The notes under the pieces: model-generated | The model's database searches: none | Seen by the model: only the letters and a program-made list of their open reading frames with translations | What the model was told of the DNA's origin: nothing | Assembly (NCBI RefSeq): GCF_008630535.1 | Contig: NZ_VWPH01000007.1 | Location: forward strand, 248,001-312,000 | Length of the DNA stretch: 64,000 nt | Origin: Saccharopolyspora hirsuta | GTDB lineage: Bacteria; Actinomycetota; Actinomycetes; Mycobacteriales; Pseudonocardiaceae | Direction: 5' to 3' | In this document: positions 11,570 through 19,823 of the stretch, in pieces | How the letters are laid out: each line of letters begins with the position of its first letter | How positions within the stretch are numbered: the stretch's first letter is position 1 | Program-made: the position numbers and the translations under genes

Positions 11570-12934
11570 TCAGGACGTCCGGTTGCGAGTCGCGCGCACC
11601 AGCGCCAACGCGGCCAGCCCGGCCGCCACCAGCAGCGCCAGGTCCAGCGGCGCGACGCCCGCGGTCGGGCTCGCCGGGGTGGCGAGCGCGGCGACCACCA
11701 CGCCGCCCAGACCGACCAGCGCGGCCTGGCCGAGCATGTCCGAGATCTGCAGCGCGGCCGAGTTGAAGCCGCGCTCACCCGCCGCGGACAGCGCCAGCAC
11801 CCGCACCGAGGTGCTGGTCACCCCGATGCCCATCCCGCACCCGGCGACGAACCAGCACGCGAAGACCAGCCAGTGCGGGCCCCACGCGGGCAGGCTCAGC
11901 GCGAGCCCGGCGATACCGACCCCGACCAGCGCGAACCCGGCCGCCACCACGCGCTCGCGCCGGAGCTCCCGCTGCCTGCTCTGCCACAGCGCCCCGGCGG
12001 TCCACCCGACCGAGCCCACCGTGAGCGGCACTCCCGCAGCCGTCGGCGAGTAGTGGTGCACCACGGTCAGCGCCAGGGGGACGAACGCCTGCGCGGTGAA
12101 GAACAGCCCGGAGAGCAGTCCCCGCGAGAGCACCATCACCGGGATCCCCGGCCTGGCGCGCAAGGTGCCCGCAGGCAGCAGCAGGCGCAGCGAGGGCACC
12201 AGCACCACAACCCCGACCAGACCGACGAGCAGCGACCCGACCGCCGGATCCTGCGCGGCCCAGTTCAGCGCCACAACGCCGCCCGCCGCACCCACCGCGG
12301 CCAGCGGCAACCCGGGCCGCGGCACCGGCGGGTCGTCCGAACGCGCGCCGAACCGCCGTGCCGCGGGCACCAGCATCACCGCGCCGATGCAGACCAGCGG
12401 GGCCAGCCCGAGGAAGACCCACCGCCAGCTCGCCTGCTCGGTCAGCACCCCCGACACCACCGGCCCGACCAGCGCGGGCACCACCCACGCCGAGGACAGC
12501 GCGCCGAACGCGGCCGGGCGGTGCTCCTCCGGGAAGACCCTGGCGATCATCACGTACAGCGCGACGATCAGCACCCCACCGGCCAGCCCCTGCAGCACGC
12601 GCGCCACCAGCAGGACCGGCATGGTCGGCGCGAAACCGGCGACCAGCAACCCGATCGCGAACGCGGGCAGCGCCAGCAGCAGCGGGACCGCCGGTCCGCG
12701 GCGGTCGGACTGGCGCCCGCCGATCACCGTCCCGATCGCGCTCGCGGCGAGGAAGACGGTGAACGGCCAGGAGTACCAGTGCTGCGCGTCGAGCTCGGCG
12801 ACGATCGTGGGCAGCGCGGTGCCCAGTCCCATCGCCTCGAAGGCGACGAGGGTGATGACCAGGACCAGTCCGGCGGTGAAGGTGCGGCGTTCCGGGTTCC
12901 ACAGAGCGCTTCGGGACGTCTCGGCAGTGGCCAC
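11570..12934 (-). CDS. MFS transporter
   Basis: A polytopic membrane protein of about 454 residues. It has many hydrophobic segments, a loop GGRQSDRRGPAVPL between helices 2 and 3 typical of the major facilitator superfamily, and VARVLQGLAGG and VVSGVLTEQASWRWVFLGL patterns like drug-efflux members. GTG 12934 was chosen; a TTG 15 bases upstream (12949) directly follows a GGAGG and is an alternative. It follows the acyltransferase gene on the same strand and precedes the desulfurase. The substrate is unknown, and it is absent from the mycobacterial version of this block as I remember it. Confidence 0.88.
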   Translation of the reverse strand: MATAETSRSALWNPERRTFTAGLVLVITLVAFEAMGLGTALPTIVAELDAQHWYSWPFTVFLAASAIGTVIGGRQSDRRGPAVPLLLALPAFAIGLLVAGFAPTMPVLLVARVLQGLAGGVLIVALYVMIARVFPEEHRPAAFGALSSAWVVPALVGPVVSGVLTEQASWRWVFLGLAPLVCIGAVMLVPAARRFGARSDDPPVPRPGLPLAAVGAAGGVVALNWAAQDPAVGSLLVGLVGVVVLVPSLRLLLPAGTLRARPGIPVMVLSRGLLSGLFFTAQAFVPLALTVVHHYSPTAAGVPLTVGSVGWTAGALWQSRQRELRRERVVAAGFALVGVGIAGLALSLPAWGPHWLVFACWFVAGCGMGIGVTSTSVRVLALSAAGERGFNSAALQISDMLGQAALVGLGGVVVAALATPASPTAGVAPLDLALLVAAGLAALALVRATRNRTS

Positions 12935-13005
12935 CCGCCCAGCCTGCAACCTCCACCGCGCTGGAAGTCCAGCAGTCGCCGGAGAACGACCCCTTCAGAG
13001 CAGCG

Positions 13006-13845
13006 TCACGCGGCGAGCCGGTGGCTGGGCCGCTCGACCCGATGGCCGTGCGCCGCCCCGATGGCCGCCGCGATCGACTCCTGCGCGCGCCGGGCCAGCT
13101 CCCGGCGATCGCTGCCGCGCAGTTCGGGCAGCACGACCAGCTCGACCACCAGCCCCCGCGTGCGGGCGACGGTCAGCACCGAGCTGACCAGCGTCGTCTC
13201 CCCGAGGAAGGCCGCCGCCGTGGTGACCTGCCCGGTCCGGTCGCGGAACCGCAGCGCCACCGGCTGCATCCGCGCCCCGGCGTCGACCGCGGCCTGGAAG
13301 ACCGCGGGCCGGAACGTCCCGATCGCCCGCCCGCACCAGGTGGTGCCCTCCGGGAAGGCGCCGATCACCGCACCGGCGCGCAGCTCGTCGGCGATGGTGC
13401 GCACCGAGTCGGGCAGCGCCGACAACCGCTCGCGGTCGATGTAGACGGTGCCGACCCGACCGGCCAGCGGCCCCAGCAGCGGCCACGACCCGACCTCCAC
13501 CTTGGCCAGCATCCGCATCGGGCACAGCACCTGCAGCGCGACGATGTCCAGCCACGACACGTGGTTGCAGACCACCAGCGCACCGCCAGCGGGCATCCCG
13601 CCGTCGAGCACGATCCGGATGCCCAAGGCGCGCAACAACGTCCGGAACCACGCCACCAGCGCCTGCTGCCGCCACACCGTCCCGAGCACCGGCAGCGCGA
13701 GTGCCAGCACGCACCCGCCGATCAGCAGCGCGACGACTCCGCTGAGCCGGAGCGCCAGGTGCAGCAGGCCGACCTCGCCATCGCGGTCGCGCGGCGGCAT
13801 GCACTGGTCGCCGCACGGCGAAACCGGCATCCACGGGTGGTTCAT
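13006..13845 (-). CDS. 1-acyl-sn-glycerol-3-phosphate acyltransferase-like protein (PlsC/OlsA family)
   Basis: This 279-residue protein has two hydrophobic segments near the N-terminus (LSGVVALLIGGCVLALALP) and the PlsC motifs: catalytic CNHVSWLD (H-x4-D type), YIDRERLSAL, and FPEGTTWCGRAIGTFRPAVF. It transfers an acyl chain onto a hydroxyl acceptor at the membrane. Its ATG overlaps the stop of the preceding GNAT gene (ATGA), so the two are translationally coupled. An OlsBA-like pair making an acylated amino acid lipid is a reasonable inference. M. tuberculosis Rv3026c-Rv3027c has the same arrangement. Confidence 0.88.
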   Translation of the reverse strand: MNHPWMPVSPCGDQCMPPRDRDGEVGLLHLALRLSGVVALLIGGCVLALALPVLGTVWRQQALVAWFRTLLRALGIRIVLDGGMPAGGALVVCNHVSWLDIVALQVLCPMRMLAKVEVGSWPLLGPLAGRVGTVYIDRERLSALPDSVRTIADELRAGAVIGAFPEGTTWCGRAIGTFRPAVFQAAVDAGARMQPVALRFRDRTGQVTTAAAFLGETTLVSSVLTVARTRGLVVELVVLPELRGSDRRELARRAQESIAAAIGAAHGHRVERPSHRLAA

Positions 13846-14606
13846 GCCGCCTCGCCCAGGAAGAACCGCAGGTAGCGCTGGTCCGCGCGGTCGAGGTCCA
13901 GCAGCACGAAGAAGTCGGCGACGTCGAAGTCCGGATCGTGCGCGGGCCGCCCGCACACCTGAGCCCCCAGCCGCAGGTACCCCTTGAGCAGCGGAGGGAG
14001 CTGCGCGCGGCCGGTCACGGCGAATGGCTCCCAAGGCCGGTGCGGGTGCACTCGGTACTCCTCGGGCGCGTAGTGCTTCGCCGACACCGCGTTCCACACG
14101 TGCGAAGCCAGCACGCCACCGTCGTCGAGCGGCACGGACGCGCAACCCGCGAGCATCCGGTGCCCGTGCAGCAGCATGTACCGCGCGATCCCCGTCCACA
14201 CCAGGCCGATCACCGCCCCGTTGCGGTGGTCCGGGTGCACGCAGGAGCGCCCGGTCTCCACCAGCGAGGAGCGCAGCGGCGCCAGCGCGGACAGGTCGAA
14301 CTCGGTTTCCGAATAGAGCATCCCGGCTTCCGCCGCCCGGTCCGGCGGCAGCATCCGGTAGGTCCCGACGACCTCCCCGGAGTTGTCCTCGCGGACCACG
14401 AGGTGGTCGCAGTGGTCGTCGAAGGAGTCCCGGTCGAGGCCGAACTCCCGACCGGTGACCGTGGCCCCCATCTCCTCGGCGAACACCTGGTACCGCAGGC
14501 GTTGCGCGGCGTGCACCTCGTCGGAGTCTCGGGCGACCAGCAGCGAGTAGTGGGCGTCGGCCGCCGCGCTCGGCGCGGCGCTGGCCAGCAGCTGCGTCTC
14601 GGACAT
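13842..14606 (-). CDS. GNAT family acyltransferase (OlsB-like, acyl-homoserine-lactone-synthase-type fold)
   Basis: This 254-residue protein has ARDSDEVHAAQRLRYQVFAE, then YRMLPP, ETGRSCVHPDHRNGAVIGL and a C-terminal FFVLLDLDRADQRYLRFF. These match the Acetyltransf_5 group that includes ornithine N-acyltransferase OlsB. Start MSETQ at 14606; the open frame extends upstream but without family similarity. It overlaps the PlsC-like gene by ATGA. Together they could make an N- and O-acylated lipid; this is inference, as neither substrate can be read from sequence. Confidence 0.85.
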   Translation of the reverse strand: MSETQLLASAAPSAAADAHYSLLVARDSDEVHAAQRLRYQVFAEEMGATVTGREFGLDRDSFDDHCDHLVVREDNSGEVVGTYRMLPPDRAAEAGMLYSETEFDLSALAPLRSSLVETGRSCVHPDHRNGAVIGLVWTGIARYMLLHGHRMLAGCASVPLDDGGVLASHVWNAVSAKHYAPEEYRVHPHRPWEPFAVTGRAQLPPLLKGYLRLGAQVCGRPAHDPDFDVADFFVLLDLDRADQRYLRFFLGEAA

Positions 14607-14742
14607 GCCGCAGGTGTATCGCCGCGCGGCGAACGCCCAACACACCGGACGAGGGCACGGAGCAGGAACTTTCGGTGAACCCCTGGTGCAGGGCGAAACC
14701 GCTGCCCCGAACGGCCGGTTGCCGCGCAACCGGCCGACCGGC

Positions 14743-15969
14743 TCACCCGGGGAAGGCGGCGAGCGCCCGCTCCAGCACCGCGGCCGGGCTCGGCTGGGTC
14801 GCCATCTCCGCGCTCACCTCGCGCGCGGCATCGCCGAACGCGGGCTCGTCCAGCAGCTTCCGGACCGCCGAGCGCACCGTCTCGACGTCCACTGCTGTCG
14901 GATCGTGGGACAGCCCGACGCCCCGGTCCACGACCCGCTCGGCCGACATCGGGTTGTCCGCGAAGGCGGGCAGCACCAGCTGCGGCACGCCGTAGTGCAG
15001 CGCGGCCGCCGTGGTCCCCGACCCGCCGTGGTGGACCAGCAGCGAACTGGTCGGCAGGAACGCCGACAGCGGCAGGAAACCCACCGCCCGCACGTTGTCC
15101 GGCAGCGGCGCGACGTCGGCGAGGTCCGCCTCCCGCCCGGCCAGCACCACGTCCGCGTCGAACTCGCCGAGCGCCTCGACGACCACCGACAAGCTGCTCG
15201 TACCGGACATCACCGGCACCACGGTGCCGAGCGTGACGCCGATCCGCGGGCGCTCCTGCCGCTGCATCGCCCACCCCGGCACCGCCGAGCCGCCGTTGAA
15301 CGGCACGAACCGCATCGGCCACCACGGCAGGCCGTCCACCGCGTCCGGCTCGTCGGCGACCAGCCCGCCCATGCTCGGCGGCCGCGGGTCGATCCGCGCG
15401 ATCACCTCCGGTCGGCCGTCCGGGATGCCCAGCTGGGCCCGCAGCTCCAGGGACATCTCGGTGTCGTCGTAGAAGTTCCGCCCGATGCGGAAGCTCCCGT
15501 CCCGGGACGACCAGGACACCCGGTTGCCGACCTCCAGCACCGGCACCCCGAGCGCCACCGCGGTCAGCAGGCCGGTCGGGTGGTCGGTGGTGTGCACGAC
15601 GAGATCCGCGCCGAACGCCCGCCCCGCCTCGATGGTGCCCTGCGTCATCGTGAGCGTGAACAGCGAGAACGGCCCGCCGTCCTGGGGCATCTTCGCGTAC
15701 GCCCCGGTCAGGCCCCGCGCGGCGAGGAACCGCTCGAACTCGGGCGTCGGCTCCTGGGAGCCCGCGACGCGCATCAGCTCCTGCCACACGTCGTGGTCCG
15801 GCAGCACGTCGGCCACCGGCAGCCCGGCCCGCGCCCCGGCGTCGACCATCTCGCCGGTGGTGGCCAGCAGCACCTCGTGCCCGGCAGCCCTGGCCGCCCA
15901 GATCAGCGGCACGACCGGGAACGTCAGCCCGTAACCGGGCGCAGTGGTGAACAAGATCCGCACGTCCAC
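14743..15969 (-). CDS. GT1-family glycosyltransferase (EryCIII/DesVII-like)
   Basis: About 408 residues. The N-terminal fold begins [20 protein letters not shown]. The C-terminal nucleotide-sugar site is [19 protein letters not shown] followed by [10 protein letters not shown], as in glycosyltransferases that decorate macrolides and aglycones. It probably transfers an activated sugar to a small molecule. There are no polyketide or deoxysugar genes nearby, so it is an orphan. The GTG at 15969 is chosen because the fold starts there. It is transcribed away from rnhA, and one copy of the 17-fold repeat sits between them. Confidence 0.88.
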   Translation of the reverse strand: MDVRILFTTAPGYGLTFPVVPLIWAARAAGHEVLLATTGEMVDAGARAGLPVADVLPDHDVWQELMRVAGSQEPTPEFERFLAARGLTGAYAKMPQDGGPFSLFTLTMTQGTIEAGRAFGADLVVHTTDHPTGLLTAVALGVPVLEVGNRVSWSSRDGSFRIGRNFYDDTEMSLELRAQLGIPDGRPEVIARIDPRPPSMGGLVADEPDAVDGLPWWPMRFVPFNGGSAVPGWAMQRQERPRIGVTLGTVVPVMSGTSSLSVVVEALGEFDADVVLAGREADLADVAPLPDNVRAVGFLPLSAFLPTSSLLVHHGGSGTTAAALHYGVPQLVLPAFADNPMSAERVVDRGVGLSHDPTAVDVETVRSAVRKLLDEPAFGDAAREVSAEMATQPSPAAVLERALAAFPG

Positions 15970-16012
15970 CGAGCATGCCACCGCACAGCCCGCCCGCGCA
16001 GCCCAATTACCG

Positions 16013-16037
16013 GCGAGCATGGGAACCTTCCTGCCAC
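16013..16037 (+). repeat. GGGAACCTTCCTG dispersed repeat, copy 1
   Basis: A copy of the consensus GAGSANGGGAACCTTCCTG followed by CCAC lies between the divergent glycosyltransferase and rnhA genes. The variable triplet before GGG is CAT. It is outside any coding frame that I accept. Confidence 0.85.
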
Positions 16038-16091
16038 ACCGACCGCGCCTCGGGTCTCCGCACCGATCCGGCGGCGGCTAGATTCCGGGAC

Positions 16092-16550
16092 ATGCAGCGA
16101 ACGACCGAGCGCGTAGACCTCTACACCGACGGCGCATGCAGCGGGAACCCCGGCCCGGGCGGCTGGGGCGTCGTGCTGCGCTACGGCGACCACGAGCGCG
16201 AGCTCTACGGCAAGGACGCCGCTACGACGAACAACAAGATGGAGCTCATGGCGGTGATCGAAGGCCTCGCCGCCCTGACCCGCCCGATGCCCGCGGTGCG
16301 CATCTACACCGACAGCACCTACGTGCTCAAAGGCATCACGGAGTGGATGCGCGGCTGGAAGCGCAACGGCTGGATGACGTCGGCCAAGAAGCCGGTCAAG
16401 AACGCCGATCTGTGGCAGCGCCTGGACGCCGAGTGCGCGCGCCACGGCGAAGTCCAGTGGGAGTGGGTGAAGGGCCACAACGGCCACCCCGAGAACGAGC
16501 GCGCCGACCGGCTAGCCTGCCGCGGCCGGGACGAGGCCCGGGAGGACTGA
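16092..16550 (+). CDS. rnhA: Ribonuclease HI
   Basis: A 152-residue stand-alone RNase HI. Active-site acids are Asp13 ([11 protein letters not shown]), Glu51 (NNKMELMA), Asp74 ([10 protein letters not shown]) and Asp139 (NERADRLA), with His129 in [10 protein letters not shown]. It degrades RNA in RNA-DNA hybrids. It carries the basic handle region [17 protein letters not shown] like E. coli RNase HI, and has no phosphatase fusion such as that in mycobacterial Rv2228c. Start ATG 16092 fits the family length. It is convergent with etfA, and a hairpin lies between. Confidence 0.95.
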   Translation: MQRTTERVDLYTDGACSGNPGPGGWGVVLRYGDHERELYGKDAATTNNKMELMAVIEGLAALTRPMPAVRIYTDSTYVLKGITEWMRGWKRNGWMTSAKKPVKNADLWQRLDAECARHGEVQWEWVKGHNGHPENERADRLACRGRDEARED

Positions 16551-16560
16551 AGCGCGAAAA

Positions 16561-16588
16561 GGCGGGCCGCACCTCGGTGCGACCCGCC
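16561..16588. terminator. Bidirectional hairpin between rnhA and etfA
   Basis: GGCGGG-cc-GCAC at 16561-16572 pairs with GTGC-ga-CCCGCC at 16577-16588 around CTCG. It lies in the 54-base gap between two converging genes, where a shared terminator is expected. Outer arms AGCGCGAA and TTCGCGCT can lengthen the stem. Confidence 0.6.
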
Positions 16589-16604
16589 CTCACATGCTTC
16601 GCGC

Positions 16605-17555
16605 TCAGCTCTTGCGCTTGGTGATCTCCTCGGTGAGCTGGGGTGCGACCTTGAACAGGTCGCCCACCACGCCGTAGTCGGCGATCTCGAAGATCGGCGC
16701 CTCGGGGTCCTTGTTGACCGCGACGATCGTCTTGGAGGTCTGCATGCCCGCCCGGTGCTGGATCGCACCGGAGATGCCCAGGGCGATGTAGAGCTGCGGC
16801 GACACCGTCTTACCGGTCTGCCCGACCTGGAACTGGTGCGGGTAGTACCCGGAGTCCACCGCCGCACGCGAGGCACCCACCGCAGCACCCAGGGAGTCGG
16901 CGAGCTTCTCCACGACCTCGAACGACTCCGCCGAGCCGACACCGCGGCCACCGGAGACCACGATGCTGGCCTCGGTCAGCTCCGGCCGGTCACCGGCCTC
17001 CGCGGGCTGACGACCGGTGATCTTCGCACCCGAGGACGCCGGAACCTCCACCGACTCCACCGCCGCAGCACCCGAAGCCTGCTCGGCCTCGATGCTGCCC
17101 GGCAGCACGGTGATCACCGGAGTGCCCTTGGTGACCTTGGCCTTCGCGTCGTAGGTGCCACCGAACAACGAGTGGCTGCCCACGCCCTCAGCGTCCAAGT
17201 CCACGACCTCCGACAGCAGACCCGACCCGGTCCGGACCGCCAGACGCCCCGCGATCTCCTTGCCGTCGATCGACGCCGGTACCAGCACCGCCGCCGGGGA
17301 CGCCGAACCCACCAGGCTGGCCAGCACGTCGACCTGCGGGGTCACCAGGAACTGGCCCGCCTCCGCCGACTCCGCCGCGTACACCTTCGCCGCACCATAG
17401 GCGCCCAGCGACTCGGCCAGCTTGCCCGCCGTACCCGGCTCACCGACCACCACCGCCGACGGCTCACCGATCCGGCGCGCCGCGGTCAGCAGCTCGTAGG
17501 TGACCTTCTTAACCTCGCCGTCCACGTGATCGACGAGGACCAGAACCTCAGCCAT
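16605..17555 (-). CDS. etfA: Electron transfer flavoprotein alpha subunit
   Basis: The 316-residue product starts [17 protein letters not shown]. The FAD-binding C-terminal domain shows [56 protein letters not shown] and [24 protein letters not shown]. With EtfB it carries electrons from acyl-CoA dehydrogenases to the quinone pool. It follows etfB by 34 bases, with GAGGAGG upstream of its ATG. The etfBA pair also lies in this chromosomal neighbourhood in mycobacteria (Rv3029c-Rv3028c). Confidence 0.97.
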   Translation of the reverse strand: MAEVLVLVDHVDGEVKKVTYELLTAARRIGEPSAVVVGEPGTAGKLAESLGAYGAAKVYAAESAEAGQFLVTPQVDVLASLVGSASPAAVLVPASIDGKEIAGRLAVRTGSGLLSEVVDLDAEGVGSHSLFGGTYDAKAKVTKGTPVITVLPGSIEAEQASGAAAVESVEVPASSGAKITGRQPAEAGDRPELTEASIVVSGGRGVGSAESFEVVEKLADSLGAAVGASRAAVDSGYYPHQFQVGQTGKTVSPQLYIALGISGAIQHRAGMQTSKTIVAVNKDPEAPIFEIADYGVVGDLFKVAPQLTEEITKRKS

Positions 17556-17589
17556 GAAAACTATGCCTCCTCGTAAACCCGTGAACGAC

Positions 17590-18372
17590 TCAGAGCAGCT
17601 TCTCGCCAGCCAGGAACTCGGCCACCTGCACGCCGCCCTCGCCCTCGTCGGTGACCTTCACACCACCGGACTTCGGCGGCTTCGGCGCCGACTCCACGAC
17701 CTGGGAAGCGGCGTTGGCCAAACCGACCTCGGCCGCGTCGATCCCGGCATCGGCCAGCGACAGCACCGCGACCGGCTTCTTCTTCGCGGCCATGATGCCC
17801 TTGAAGGACGGGTACCGCGGCTCGTTGATCTTCTCCGTCACCGACACCACCGCGGGCAGCCCCGCCTCCACGGTGAACACGCCCGCGTCGGTCTCCCGCT
17901 CGATCTTCACGCTGGAGCCGTCGGTCTCGACCTTGCGCGCGTACGTCAGCTGCGGCCAGCCCAGCACCTCGGCCACCATCGCCGGAACCGCACCCGCGCG
18001 ACCATCGGTCGACTCGTTACCGGCGATCACCAGATCGACGCCCTCCACGGTGCCGATCGCCTTCGCCAGCGCACGAGCCGTCGCCGGGGCGTCCGAGCCC
18101 GCCAGCGCCTCATCGGACAGGTGCACCGCCTTGTCGGCACCCATCGACAGCGCCTTGCGGATCGCGTCGGTGGCGCGGTCCGGGCCCATGCACAGCACGG
18201 TCACCTCACCGCCCTGCGCCTCCTTGATCAACAGCGCCTCCTCCACCGCGCGCTCGTTGATCTCATCCAAAACCGCATCGGCCGATTCGCGGTCCAACAC
18301 GTGATCCGCATCCTTGAGCTTCCGCTCGGAATACGTGTCGGGCACCTGCTTGACCAGGACGACGATGTTCAT
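17590..18372 (-). CDS. etfB: Electron transfer flavoprotein beta subunit
   Basis: A 260-residue protein with MNIVVLVKQVPDTYSERKL at the N-terminus, DEINERAVEEALLIKE, and LVIAGNESTDGRAGAVPAMVAEVLGWPQ. These are diagnostic of EtfB, the AMP-binding partner of EtfA. The ATG at 18372 matches the family start; the upstream extension to 18555 is non-coding. It is the first gene of an etfBA operon, with its promoter in the 284-base divergent region shared with degV. Such electron carriers suit the fatty-acid genes in this window. Confidence 0.97.
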   Translation of the reverse strand: MNIVVLVKQVPDTYSERKLKDADHVLDRESADAVLDEINERAVEEALLIKEAQGGEVTVLCMGPDRATDAIRKALSMGADKAVHLSDEALAGSDAPATARALAKAIGTVEGVDLVIAGNESTDGRAGAVPAMVAEVLGWPQLTYARKVETDGSSVKIERETDAGVFTVEAGLPAVVSVTEKINEPRYPSFKGIMAAKKKPVAVLSLADAGIDAAEVGLANAASQVVESAPKPPKSGGVKVTDEGEGGVQVAEFLAGEKLL

Positions 18373-18518
18373 GGGCCCTCTTCGACCTCCTGCGGACTGA
18401 CGACGCTCGCTGGCCCTCCAGCGGCTTTGCTTGCGGACCCGGCGCTGTGCGGTCCGGGTAGGTTGACCTTGCCATGCCCCTGGTTGAAAAGCACAGTGAT
18501 GCCAACCACCGGCAATGT

Positions 18519-18530
18519 TACCGGCCGGTA
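18519..18530. promoter_or_regulatory. 12 bp palindrome TACCGGCCGGTA upstream of etfB
   Basis: A perfect palindrome lies about 150 bases upstream of the etfB start, in the divergent region between etfBA and degV. It has the look of a TetR-type operator. The regulator is not identifiable from this window. Confidence 0.4.
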
Positions 18531-18636
18531 GCACGGGGACAACCAGGCCCCGCACGTGACGGTACTCACCTTTTCCGGCCAGGACGCGAACCGAATGATA
18601 CGGACACGTCCACGGGGCAGATATGAAGAATGTTTA

Positions 18637-18647
18637 CTACTTAGTAG
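18637..18647. promoter_or_regulatory. CTACT-T-AGTAG inverted repeat just before degV
   Basis: A small AT-rich palindrome lies 9 bases before the degV start codon, in a locally AT-rich stretch that is a plausible promoter. No clear ribosome-binding site precedes degV, so a short-leader or leaderless mRNA is possible. Confidence 0.3.
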
Positions 18648-18656
18648 CCTGACCGC

Positions 18657-19499
18657 ATGAGGCAACGCGTCGCCATCGTGACGGACTCGACGGCTTCCAT
18701 TCCGCTCGACGTCGCCGATCAGCTGGGCATCTCGATCGTCCAGCTGGAGCTCAAGGTCGGCGACGAGTACAACGACGAGCGCCGGGTGCCGCACGCGCAG
18801 CTGGCCGAGGCCATGCGCCAGGGCACTCCGGTGGCCACCGGGGAACCGCCGCCACCGGCCTTCTTCTGGAACTACAGCGACGCGGTGGCCTCCGGCGCCG
18901 AGGCGATCATCTCGGTGCACATCTCCGAGGGCCTGTCCCGCACCTGCGACTCCGCCCGCATCGCCGCGGCGGAGATCGGCATCCCGGTCTACGTGGTCGA
19001 TTCGCGGCTGGTCGGCCTCAGCCTCGGGTTCTCGGTGATCGCCGCGGCCGAGGCCGCAGCCTCCGGGGCGACCCCGCAGGGCGTGATGAGCGTGCTGGAC
19101 CGGCGCCTGCGCAGCACGATGCAGCTGCTCTACGTGGACACGCTCGAATACCTGCAGCGCGGCGGCCGGATCGGCCGGGCGCAGGCGTGGCTCGGGCAGG
19201 CCCTGTCGATCAAGCCGGTGCTGGCCCTCAAGGAGGGCATCATCGACCAGCACGCCAAGGGGATCGGGGCCGACCGGGCGCTCAAGAAGGCCGTGAGCAC
19301 CGCTGTCCAGCGGGCGGGCAACAACCCGGTCGACGTCGGCGTCGAGCACTTCGAGTTCGGCGATCGAGCCAAGCAGGTGCTCGACGAGCTCCGCTCGCAG
19401 CTGCCCCAGATCCGCCGTGCCACCGTGGAGGAGACGAGCGCGATCCTCGGCGCACACGCAGGCCCCGGCGCGCTCGGCGTGACCGTCTCCCCCGTCTGA
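18657..19499 (+). CDS. DegV family fatty-acid-binding protein
   Basis: The 280-residue protein begins VAIVTDSTASIPLDVADQL. It shows GEPPPPAFFWNYSDAVASGA, ISVHISEGLSRTCDSAR and VVDSRLVGLSLGF, then LEYLQRGGRIGRAQAWLGQALSIKPVL, all DegV hallmarks. Such proteins bind a fatty acid and in Firmicutes (FakB) present it to a fatty-acid kinase. No FakA-like kinase is seen here, so its role is unclear. It is divergent from etfBA; a joint lipid-metabolism context is suggestive only. Confidence 0.92.
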   Translation: MRQRVAIVTDSTASIPLDVADQLGISIVQLELKVGDEYNDERRVPHAQLAEAMRQGTPVATGEPPPPAFFWNYSDAVASGAEAIISVHISEGLSRTCDSARIAAAEIGIPVYVVDSRLVGLSLGFSVIAAAEAAASGATPQGVMSVLDRRLRSTMQLLYVDTLEYLQRGGRIGRAQAWLGQALSIKPVLALKEGIIDQHAKGIGADRALKKAVSTAVQRAGNNPVDVGVEHFEFGDRAKQVLDELRSQLPQIRRATVEETSAILGAHAGPGALGVTVSPV

Positions 19500-19612
19500 C
19501 TCGTGCGCGGCGCCGTTCTCGGCGGACAAGCCGTTGCGGCGCCGTGAAATCGCGTGAATTCCGGGCAGCATTCAAAGGCGGCCCCGCACGGGGCGAAACA
19601 GCCCGCCGAACG

Positions 19613-19630
19613 CGGAATTCGTTAATTCCG
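19613..19630. terminator. CGGAATT/AATTCCG hairpin in the degV-hrpA gap
   Basis: Seven-base perfect arms enclose CGTT. It lies 114 bases after degV in the 324-base gap between convergent degV and hrpA. The gap is more AT-rich than its surroundings and also holds longer imperfect inverted arms near 19694-19713 and 19760-19778. I see no gene in it. Confidence 0.4.
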
Positions 19631-19823
19631 AAGGGATTTCAACAACTTCTCCGGCAGTTTCCACTCCGTCGAGTGATGCAAACGGGTGTTCGACTCCGGA
19701 TACTCGATTTCGGGCAGCGCGAAGCGCACCGGTTCTCCCGGACCGCGCTGCACCGCTCACCCGAAGTCGAATCCGGAGGGAACCCCCATGTCGTCCACCA
19801 CCGTGCTGCTCCGCCTGGTCGGC

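Noticed and set aside
9059-13444. Very long open frame on the plus strand opposite mnmA, the desulfurase and the MFS gene
   Set aside because: It is antisense to well-supported genes, is rich in Arg/His/Gly/Gln as expected from GC-rich shadow frames, and shows no domain.
19684-19700. tRNA-like T-loop GTTCGACTCC
   Set aside because: The flanking bases do not form a T-stem and no acceptor or anticodon arm could be drawn.
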